Assembly: GCF_014191505.1 (NCBI RefSeq)
Contig: NZ_JACHWS010000002.1
Span: 868,001 to 932,000 of the forward strand
Direction: 5' to 3'
Origin: Hoyosella altamirensis
Lineage (GTDB): Bacteria > Actinomycetota > Actinomycetes > Mycobacteriales > Mycobacteriaceae
Length of the DNA: 64,000 bases
Notes under the pieces: generated by a model
Told to the model about the DNA's origin: nothing
Databases searched by the model: none
What the model saw: the letters and a program-made list of their open reading frames with translations, nothing else
In this document: piece after piece, positions 57,678 through 64,000 of the stretch
Layout of the letters: the number at the start of each line of letters is the position of its first letter
How positions within the stretch are numbered: the stretch's first letter is position 1
Translations under genes and position numbers: made by a program

Positions 57678-60600
57678 CTTCGAGTTTCTTCGTGTTACCT
57701 TCCCCGGGCTGCACCCTGAATGCGCGAGGGCCGAGTCGTATTTGATGGCCGATCCGCGCTCGGCTTGTTTCTATAGTCGTCGTGCTGTTGAGACGCTGGT
57801 CGGCCATTTGTATGACCTTCTTGGTCTGCCGCTGCCGTATAAGAATGACTTGGCTGCGCGGATCAACGACGCGGGGTTCAAGGCTCGTGCGGGCGTCACG
57901 ATCAACACGAAGCTGAATCTGATTCGCAAGGCCGGTAATGCGGCTGTCCATGACCAGAAGCCGATCAGGCCTGATATTGCGGCAGCAGTCCTTCGTGAAC
58001 TGCACCATGTGATGGTGTGGGCCGCGTTCCACTACTCCGCGAACCCTGGGGCTGTGCCGACACGGTCGCAGTTCGACCCCAAGCTCGCTTCAAAGGCCGC
58101 ACCGCTGTCTCGCGCGGAAGTTGTGCAGCTCGCACAGAAGTTCAAGGCTCAAGATGAAGCTAACGCGAAACTGCTAGCCGAGAAGGATGAGCTGCTCGTC
58201 TCCCATGAGGCTGAGATCGCGAAGTTGCGTGAGCAGATCAAGGCAGCGCAAGCGGCGAACACCAAGGCCGACGACCACGACTACACCGAGGCGCAGACCC
58301 GAGACCTGTTCATCGACATGCTTCTGAAAGAAGCTGGCTGGCCTCTTGGCCAGAATCGGGACCGCGAGTTCGAAGTTACCGGCATGCCCAACGCAAAGGG
58401 CGTCGGGTATGTCGACTATTTGCTGTGGGGTGCCGACGGGTTGCCGCTTGCGGTCGTGGAGGCGAAGCGCACTACTAAGAGCGCGCAGATCGGTCAGCAG
58501 CAAGCCAAGCTTTACGCCGATTGTCTCGAAGCGCAATTCAAGCGCCGCCCGGTGATTTTCTACACCAACGGGTACGAGCATTGGTTGTGGGATGACGCGG
58601 CGGGGTTCCCGCCGCGCGAAGTTCAAGGTTTCTATACCCGTGATGAGCTGGAGTTGATGATTCAGCGCCGCCACACTCGTCTGCCGCTTGCTGCCGCGCC
58701 GATCAAGAAAGACATTGTCGGACGCTACTACCAGGAGCGGGCAATCAAAGCGGTCGGCGACGCCCTGACGAAGAAGCAGCGCGAAGCCTTGCTGGTCATG
58801 GCCACAGGTTCAGGAAAAACTCGCACCGTAATTGCCCTGATAGATCAGCTGATGAAGGCCAACTGGGTCAAGCGAGTGTTGTTTCTCGCTGACCGCACCG
58901 CGTTGGTTAATCAGGCTGCGAACGCTTTCAAAGCACACCTGCCGAGTGCCCCGCCTGTCAACTTGGTGACGGAGAAGGCCACTGACGGCCGGGTGTACCT
59001 GTCGACGTACCCGACGATGATGAATCTCATCAACGACGTAGGCGAATCGGGGCGTCGGTTCGGGCCAGGCTACTTCGACCTCATCGTTATCGACGAAGCC
59101 CACCGGTCGGTTTATGCGAAATATGGGGCCATCTTCGATTGGTTTGATGGGCTGCTCGTGGGTCTGACGGCGACGCCGAAGGACGAGGTCGACCACAACA
59201 CGTACCGGCTTTTCCACCTTGAGGACGGCGTCCCCACCGACGCTTACAGTCTTGATGAAGCGGTGGCGGACGGCTTTCTTGTGCCGCCCAAGGGAGTGGC
59301 CGTCGGTACGAAGTTCCTCCGCCAGGGCATCAAGTACAACGACCTGTCGGAAGAGGAGAAAGACCAGTGGGACACCCTCGACTGGGGTGAGGACGATCCG
59401 CCGGACGAGGTTGGTGCAGAGGAACTAAACCGCTTCCTGTTCAACGAAGACACCGTCGATAAAGTGCTCGGCACGCTTATGCAGCACGGGCACAAAGTCG
59501 CCAGTGGGGACCGCCTAGGCAAAACGATTGTTTTCGCCAAGAATCAGGCCCACGCCCAGTTCATTCAGCAGCGCTTCGACATCAGTTGGCCCGAGCACGC
59601 GGGCACATTCGCGCGCGTCATCACCCACGGCACACCGTACGCGCAGAGCCTTATCGACGACTTTTCCCAACAGGACAAAGCGCCGCACATCGCCATCAGT
59701 GTCGACATGCTCGACACTGGTATCGACGTGCCCGAGGTCCTGAATCTCGTATTCTTCAAGATGGTCCGGTCGAAGTCTAAGTTCTGGCAGATGATTGGCC
59801 GCGGCACCCGGCTGCGCCCCGACTTGTTCGGGCCAGGCCAGGACAAGAAGGACTTCCTCGTCTTCGACTTCTGCGGCAACCTCGAATATTTCAGCCAGGA
59901 CCTTCCCGGCTCGGAGGGCTCAATCCAGAAGTCGATCACCCAGCGAATTTTTGAGGCGCGCCTCGGGCTGATCACGACATTAGGTGAATCTGAGCCAGAT
60001 CTGCGCAAAGCTACAGCAAATGCGCTGCACGAGTTCGTCGCTGGCATGAACCTCGACAACTTCCTCATCCGCCCGCACCGTAAATGGGTCGAGCGGTACT
60101 CCGACCCGAAGGTATGGGAGACACTCACCACCGAAGATGCCAACGAAGCCGCAGAACACTTGGCCGGTTTGCCATCGACAGCCGTCGACCCTGACGAGGA
60201 CGCCAAGCGATTCGACCTCCTGGTGCTTCGCCGACAGCTCGCTCAATTACAATCCGATGCAGTCGCAGCAGAGCAGCTCCGCGAAACTATTCAGAACATC
60301 GCCTCTGCACTGTTGACCAAAACGGCGATCCCGTCCGTCGCGGAGCAGGCCGTGCTGTTGGAATCGGTCGCGGGGGATGAGTGGTGGATTGATGTCACCC
60401 TCCCAATGCTGGAACTTCTCCGGGTCCGGGTTCGGGGCCTCGTGCGGTTCATTGAACGAACCAAACGCAACCCTGTCTACACAGACTTCGAGGACGAACT
60501 CGGCGAATCAATCGCTGTCGACCTCCCGGGGACCACCCCGGGCACCAACTTCGAACGCTTCCGCGCGAAAGCGGCTGCGTACCTGAAAGATCACCTCCAC

Positions 60601-61020
60601 CATGTCGCTCTTCAGCGTTTGCGTCGGAACAAGCAACTTACACCTGAGGATCTTGAGGCCCTAGAGGCGATGCTCGTGGAGTCGGGCGTTCAGAAGGCTG
60701 AACTCGTGCGGGCTGGTCAGCAGAGCGGGGGGTTGGGCGTTTTCATCCGCTCGCTTGTTGGCCTCGATCGCGCGGCTGCCATCGAAGCATTCGGCAATTA
60801 CCTTGACGGCACGAAGTTCACGGTAGACCAGGTCCGCTTCGTCCAATTGATTGTCGAGGAACTGACAGCGAACGGCATCATGGAGCCCGGTCGGCTGTTC
60901 GAGTCGCCCTACACCGATCATGGTCGGCCCGACATTATCTTTCCCGACAAGCATGTCGAAGCCATAGTAGAGATCCTTCATGATGTGAAGTCTCACGCCA
61001 TGCCAGCCGGCGCTGCCTGA
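57670..61020 (+). CDS. hsdR: Type I restriction endonuclease/translocase subunit
   Basis: This 1116-residue HsdR starts at GTG 57670 (AAAGGGG 5 bases upstream). Order of domains: DUF4145-like N-terminus (about 1-125), a coiled coil (about 150-195), the nuclease core with Asp249 and Glu264-x-Lys266 (VDYLLWGADGLPLAVVEAKR) and Gln276, the Walker A MATGSGKT (377-384), DEAH (475-478), LTATP and the second RecA domain (LDTGIDVPEV, IGRGTRLRPD), then an EcoEI-type C-terminal domain. It translocates and cuts unmodified DNA with HsdM and HsdS. The extra DUF4145 N-terminus occurs in a subset of type I R subunits. Confidence 0.95.
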   Translation: MGNFEFLRVTFPGLHPECARAESYLMADPRSACFYSRRAVETLVGHLYDLLGLPLPYKNDLAARINDAGFKARAGVTINTKLNLIRKAGNAAVHDQKPIRPDIAAAVLRELHHVMVWAAFHYSANPGAVPTRSQFDPKLASKAAPLSRAEVVQLAQKFKAQDEANAKLLAEKDELLVSHEAEIAKLREQIKAAQAANTKADDHDYTEAQTRDLFIDMLLKEAGWPLGQNRDREFEVTGMPNAKGVGYVDYLLWGADGLPLAVVEAKRTTKSAQIGQQQAKLYADCLEAQFKRRPVIFYTNGYEHWLWDDAAGFPPREVQGFYTRDELELMIQRRHTRLPLAAAPIKKDIVGRYYQERAIKAVGDALTKKQREALLVMATGSGKTRTVIALIDQLMKANWVKRVLFLADRTALVNQAANAFKAHLPSAPPVNLVTEKATDGRVYLSTYPTMMNLINDVGESGRRFGPGYFDLIVIDEAHRSVYAKYGAIFDWFDGLLVGLTATPKDEVDHNTYRLFHLEDGVPTDAYSLDEAVADGFLVPPKGVAVGTKFLRQGIKYNDLSEEEKDQWDTLDWGEDDPPDEVGAEELNRFLFNEDTVDKVLGTLMQHGHKVASGDRLGKTIVFAKNQAHAQFIQQRFDISWPEHAGTFARVITHGTPYAQSLIDDFSQQDKAPHIAISVDMLDTGIDVPEVLNLVFFKMVRSKSKFWQMIGRGTRLRPDLFGPGQDKKDFLVFDFCGNLEYFSQDLPGSEGSIQKSITQRIFEARLGLITTLGESEPDLRKATANALHEFVAGMNLDNFLIRPHRKWVERYSDPKVWETLTTEDANEAAEHLAGLPSTAVDPDEDAKRFDLLVLRRQLAQLQSDAVAAEQLRETIQNIASALLTKTAIPSVAEQAVLLESVAGDEWWIDVTLPMLELLRVRVRGLVRFIERTKRNPVYTDFEDELGESIAVDLPGTTPGTNFERFRAKAAAYLKDHLHHVALQRLRRNKQLTPEDLEALEAMLVESGVQKAELVRAGQQSGGLGVFIRSLVGLDRAAAIEAFGNYLDGTKFTVDQVRFVQLIVEELTANGIMEPGRLFESPYTDHGRPDIIFPDKHVEAIVEILHDVKSHAMPAGAA

Positions 61021-61071
61021 GCGGGGAGCGTCGAGGTGGTCGCGGGTGAAAACTGTCGAACTCCGTGCACG

Positions 61072-61746
61072 TCAGGTGGCCGGTTCGGTGCTGGGACGAA
61101 GAAGTCGTGAGCGAGCAAGAGCGGTCGCACTGTGTTCAAGGGCCATCCATAGTGCGGTGATGTCGTCGACGAGTTGGTCGCGGGTTATCGGTAGATCTCC
61201 GTTGGCCCAGGACAGGATCGCCTGGGCGGATCCGCCGATTACGAAGGCGGGTGCAGTCGAGGCCAGGGAGTCTTCTTCGAGCGCCACGTCGTGGGTTGTA
61301 CGGGCGTGTGCGATTAGCGCGGCGGTGAGGCTGGCGATTACGGCGGTGCGTTTCTCGTGTGTCACCGGTGTGGCCGGTATGCCGCCGAGGAGGACGAGCG
61401 CTTTGCGGGGGTCGTCGCCGAGAATGTCGACGACGGCGGTGATGGCGCCGCGCGCCTGCTCTTCCACGGGCCGGTCGAGCAATGGGATGTAGCCGCTGAT
61501 GGCTGCCTCTGCGACCTCGGCCGCTATGGATTCGATTACGGCGTCGGCCAGTGCGTCGAGGCCGTCGAAGCTTTCGTAGAAGTAGCGTTTGTTGAGCTTG
61601 GCTGATCGGCACAGTGCGTCGACTGTCGCTGTGCGCCAGCGGTTTTCGGCCATAGTGGTTAACGCGACGTCGAGCAGTGCGGTGCGTCGGCGCAGCGTCC
61701 GCTCCCCGGCGGAATCACCTGCGTACTTGCGTTTAGCGGTCGACAC
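61072..61746 (-). CDS. TetR-family transcriptional regulator
   Basis: This 224-residue regulator starts at GTG 61746 with GGAGG 8 bases upstream; the open frame to 62193 is a shadow. N-terminal HTH at about 25-65 (LDVALTTMAENRWRTATVDALCRSAKLNKRYFYESF) and a helical ligand domain. The YFYESF with KR before it is the usual TetR recognition pattern. It is divergent from a hypothetical-SDR operon across a nested dyad that begins about 50 bases away, so it very likely represses that operon. Confidence 0.9.
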   Translation of the reverse strand: MSTAKRKYAGDSAGERTLRRRTALLDVALTTMAENRWRTATVDALCRSAKLNKRYFYESFDGLDALADAVIESIAAEVAEAAISGYIPLLDRPVEEQARGAITAVVDILGDDPRKALVLLGGIPATPVTHEKRTAVIASLTAALIAHARTTHDVALEEDSLASTAPAFVIGGSAQAILSWANGDLPITRDQLVDDITALWMALEHSATALARSRLLRPSTEPAT

Positions 61747-61797
61747 GCGATCATCCTCCCATTTCTGGCGCCGAGCCGTTGACAGGCCTCCCATTAA

Positions 61798-61844
61798 TCT
61801 GGCACAGTTCCGTACCAAATAAACTGGTACGAACTCGTGCCAGA
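61798..61844. promoter_or_regulatory. Nested dyad, likely TetR operator pair
   Basis: Inner arms CGTACCA/TGGTACG (7-base spacer) are framed by outer arms TCTGGCA/TGCCAGA, with exactly six bases between on each side. The whole 47-base element is symmetric and lies 13 bases before the ATG at 61857. Confidence 0.65.
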
Positions 61845-61856
61845 AGGGAGAGGGCG

Positions 61857-62516
61857 ATGACGGCACATCTGGAACGAAAAATCTCGGCGCCGCGAGCGAT
61901 GCTGGAGGAACTGCGGGACCGGGCGGCGGCGCATCCGGTTTCGGTCCGTGCCGCAGCGTGGGATTACCTCGCCGGTCTCGGTGCACGTAATGACCGCGAC
62001 GCGCTGGCGGAAATGTTCGCCGCGGGTGCCGCACCCCAGGGGCCGGACGGAAAGATGGAAGGCCTGATCGTCGGGAAGTTATTCGGAATCCCCGAAGCGC
62101 ATCTGGCAAACCTGTTGATGCGCATCGAACCGACCTGGCGTGGCAAGACCTTCGACCTGGAGGGCGGGGTCGGCTGGAACAGGCTCGCGCCACTCGCCCG
62201 TTTCGTGATGCCCATCATCACCGCGGGCTACCTCGGGCTGCGCCGTGTCGGCGCGGAAATGGAAGGCTTCGACTTCGCGCACGCACTGGCCGCGAGCTGG
62301 ATCGAGCCAGACAAGACGGTTCGCGCCCTGGACTACGGAGTACCCGAATACCGCAACCCCAGCATCCGGACATTTCCGATCGCTTGGACCCGCGACGAGG
62401 TCGTGGAAGTGGTCCCCGGCGTCTATCTGGGCCGTGCCCTGCTGCGGATGTACGACGACGAAATCCGGCTTATCGCCTACTTTGCGCTGCGCGAGCCGAT
62501 CGGCAGCCACCTGTGA
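61857..62516 (+). CDS. Hypothetical protein, first gene of a TetR-controlled operon
   Basis: This is a 219-residue soluble protein from ATG 61857, with GAAGGGAGAGGG upstream. Features are a helical start (RKISAPRAMLEELRDRAAAHPVSV) and KMEGLIVGKLFGIPEAHLANLLMRIEPTW, RTFPIAWTRDEVVEVVPGVYLGRAL, the last suggesting a lipocalin-like or beta-barrel end (YDDEIRLIAYFAL). No enzyme motif is recognised. Its stop overlaps the SDR start (GTGA), so the two act together, perhaps on a lipid or steroid-like compound. Confidence 0.75.
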   Translation: MTAHLERKISAPRAMLEELRDRAAAHPVSVRAAAWDYLAGLGARNDRDALAEMFAAGAAPQGPDGKMEGLIVGKLFGIPEAHLANLLMRIEPTWRGKTFDLEGGVGWNRLAPLARFVMPIITAGYLGLRRVGAEMEGFDFAHALAASWIEPDKTVRALDYGVPEYRNPSIRTFPIAWTRDEVVEVVPGVYLGRALLRMYDDEIRLIAYFALREPIGSHL

Positions 62517-63322
62517 TCGAGCTGCGCGGCGCAAAGGTATGCGTCACCGGCGGGGCCCGCGGGATCGGACGGGCCACCGCCGAAGAGCTGATCGCCCGCG
62601 GCGCCGAGGTGTGGATCGGCGACCGCGATCTAGCGGCCGTAGAAGGAACCGCCGCCGAGATCGGCGCGACCGCCTATCCTCTCGACGTCACCGATGAGGT
62701 CAGCTTCCGCGCCTTTCTGGCCGCCGCGGGAGCCGACGGCCCAATAGACATGCTGGTCAATAATGCCGGTATCCAGCTCATGGGCGGTTTCGCTGATCAG
62801 AACCTGGCCGCGGTGCAGCGAGAACTCGCGGTGAACCTCGGCGCTGTCCTTACCGGTGTGCACCTGGTCCTTCCTGGGATGCGACTGCGGCGGCGCGGGC
62901 ATATTGTCAATGTCGCTTCCATGGCAGGCAAAGTCACCACACCCGGTATCGCAACCTACTGCGCATCCAAATTCGGCGTCGTGGCCTTCTCTCGTGCCCT
63001 GCGCGCCGAACTCTCGGGCTCGGGCGTCACAGTCACCTCGGTACTGCCCGCCGCCACCCATACCGACCTCACTTCGGGGGTGCGTCTGCGGCTGCAACCC
63101 ACCCTGACACCGCAGCAGGTTGCAACTGCCATCGCCTATAGCGCCCGCCACAACCGTGGCGAGGTGACAGTGCCCCGGTGGCTCGCGCCGCTCGGACTCG
63201 TGGAAGAACTCACGCCGACACCGATCCTGTGGTGGCTCAAACGCTTCGTCGGCGGCGCCGAGTACGGCGGATACGACCCTGTGCAGCGGAAGGACTACCT
63301 GGACCGCATCTATCCAGGGTGA
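62513..63322 (+). CDS. Short-chain dehydrogenase/reductase
   Basis: This 269-residue classical SDR has VCVTGGARGIGRATAEEL, DLDV-like YPLDVTD, NNAGIQ, Ser in VASMAGKVTTPG, and the catalytic YCASKFGVVAF. The C-terminal extension (about 230-269, WWLKRFVGGAEYGG) is common in Mycobacteriales SDRs of unknown substrate. The GTG overlaps the preceding stop by 4 bases. It is under the TetR-type dyad at 61798. Confidence 0.9.
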   Translation: MIELRGAKVCVTGGARGIGRATAEELIARGAEVWIGDRDLAAVEGTAAEIGATAYPLDVTDEVSFRAFLAAAGADGPIDMLVNNAGIQLMGGFADQNLAAVQRELAVNLGAVLTGVHLVLPGMRLRRRGHIVNVASMAGKVTTPGIATYCASKFGVVAFSRALRAELSGSGVTVTSVLPAATHTDLTSGVRLRLQPTLTPQQVATAIAYSARHNRGEVTVPRWLAPLGLVEELTPTPILWWLKRFVGGAEYGGYDPVQRKDYLDRIYPG

Positions 63323-63348
63323 GCCGCTCCACCGTAGTGTGCTGAGGT

Positions 63349-63852
63349 ATGGATCTGGAGGCGTACCGGCACCTCGACCTGACTTACCCGGAGGTTGGAG
63401 CCACCGCGAAACGACTACCCCCGGGATACCGCCACATGGTGGTAAGTCATCGAATCGGTACGGGCAGAGAGTGCTTTGAGCGGGCCGCCGAACGTGTCTC
63501 AGCTTGGGGTATGCAGCGTGGCGTAGGGCTGTCGGTGCGCGCATCCACACCCACGGCGCAGCAGAACACGATCGCGGAAATGCGAATGTTGTGGATGCGC
63601 ATCCCGTGCCGGGTTGTGTATGTGGTGCGCGAAGACGATTGCAGCGGGTTCGCGTACGGCACGCTGCCGGGGCATCCCGTAAGTGGGGAAGAACTGTTTC
63701 TCGTTCACATCGATCCGCAGAGTGGTGCGGTTTTCGCCTCGGTCACCGCGTTCTCACGCCCAGCGTCCGCTTTCGTGAAGTTGCTTGGCCCGCTCGCTGG
63801 ATGGGGACAGAAGCTAGCCGCCCGAATGTACGTGCGCGCTCTGGTCCGTTGA
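63349..63852 (+). CDS. DUF1990 family protein
   Basis: This 167-residue protein has LDLTYPEVGATAKRLPPGYRHMVVSHRIGTGRECFERAAERV and FAYGTLPGHPVSGEELFLVHIDPQSGAVFASVTAFSRP, the motifs of DUF1990/UPF0548. Function is unknown; a helix-grip-like fold has been suggested for related proteins. The gap from the SDR gene is 26 bases, so it may be the third gene of that operon. GGAG-like GAGGT precedes the ATG. Confidence 0.88.
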   Translation: MDLEAYRHLDLTYPEVGATAKRLPPGYRHMVVSHRIGTGRECFERAAERVSAWGMQRGVGLSVRASTPTAQQNTIAEMRMLWMRIPCRVVYVVREDDCSGFAYGTLPGHPVSGEELFLVHIDPQSGAVFASVTAFSRPASAFVKLLGPLAGWGQKLAARMYVRALVR

Positions 63853-63862
63853 GGTTCTCCGG

Positions 63863-64000
63863 TTACGCAGACGTGGCGCTATCCGACGGGCCATCGTCAC
63901 GAAGCAGTTGCGTAAGGCCGAGATTCGCGCAAAGGCGAGCAGCGGGCGCGAGCACCGCAGCAGATTCTTCGGAGTGGCCGGCAGCATGGAGGCACGTGGC
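63863..64000 (-). CDS. C-terminal end of an unidentified protein (gene enters from right edge)
   Basis: The minus-strand frame is open from the right edge to a TAA at 63863-63865 and gives 45 residues (CLHAAGHSEESAAVLAPAAR, then LCANLGLTQLLRDDGP). The helical, Ala-rich pattern is like the tails of LuxR- or TPR-type regulators, but this is only an impression. It is convergent with the DUF1990 gene. Confidence 0.45.
   Translation of the reverse strand, partial: ATCLHAAGHSEESAAVLAPAARLCANLGLTQLLRDDGPSDSATSA

Noticed and set aside
61747-62193. Upstream extension of the right-hand TetR frame
   Set aside because: It covers the operator and the antisense of the next gene; GTG 61746 has a perfect ribosome site.
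1-64000. CRISPR arrays, tRNA or rRNA genes, riboswitches
   Set aside because: I looked for spaced direct repeats, cloverleaf cores and known leader motifs and saw none; a profile scan could still find a weak one.

Overview
The window is chromosomal DNA from a high-GC Gram-positive actinobacterium, most likely of the Mycobacteriales (Rhodococcus, Hoyosella or Gordonia relatives). The evidence is the mycolata-type gene set: a Sap/GAP-like membrane protein, an AcrA1-like two-domain fatty acyl-CoA reductase, a secretory lipase, a FadD-type ligase, an F420-type LLM oxidoreductase, a DUF5313 protein, a penicillin-binding lipoprotein and an ECF42 sigma factor. The genus is inferred; I ran no search. 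No tRNA, rRNA, CRISPR array or complete insertion sequence was seen.

Layout. 1-7.1 kb is accessory DNA of mixed composition: short hypothetical and membrane proteins, a frameshifted serine resolvase, a tandem-HTH protein of plasmid or phage type, a DUF2716 protein and long stretches without a convincing gene. 7.1-12.2 kb holds three regulator/effector modules, each with a visible dyad: TetR/FAD monooxygenase, MarR/cupin, and an ArsR-like regulator with a serine hydrolase and a membrane protein. 12.2-13.9 kb has a frameshifted L-lactate dehydrogenase and a Sap-like protein. 13.9-17.2 kb is an ECF42 operon (YCII/DGPF protein, sigma factor, hydrolase, acetyltransferase) with a matching promoter. 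17.3-31.1 kb is mostly housekeeping: secreted HNH nuclease, penicillin-binding lipoprotein, NatAB-like ABC exporter, OhrR-like regulator, orphan VbhA-like antitoxin, GlsA-STAS glutaminase, acyltransferase, aconitase-family enzyme and small stress-type proteins. 31.2-45 kb is rich in lipid and redox enzymes (ligase plus lipase, acyl-CoA reductase plus esterase, SDR, LLM) and includes an AlkC-type DNA glycosylase with a C-terminal Ig-like domain.

45-51.8 kb is a tricarboxylate transport locus. A CitA-like sensor kinase and a frameshifted response regulator diverge from tctC-tctB-tctA and a second, different binding-protein gene. The promoter region has two CRP-like sites and one further palindrome. 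52-61 kb is a type I restriction-modification island, hsdM-hsdS-X-Y-hsdR: X is a PD-(D/E)xK-like protein cut short by one amber codon, and Y is an AlbA_2/HATPase/winged-helix protein. 61-64 kb has a TetR regulator divergent, across a nested dyad, from a hypothetical protein and an SDR, then a DUF1990 protein and the end of an unidentified gene.

Three genes carry single frameshifts in short homopolymers (resolvase, lactate dehydrogenase, response regulator) and one carries a nonsense codon. Either the strain is losing these functions or the assembly has small errors; raw reads would decide. The best candidate for an unusual system is the restriction island with its two embedded genes.
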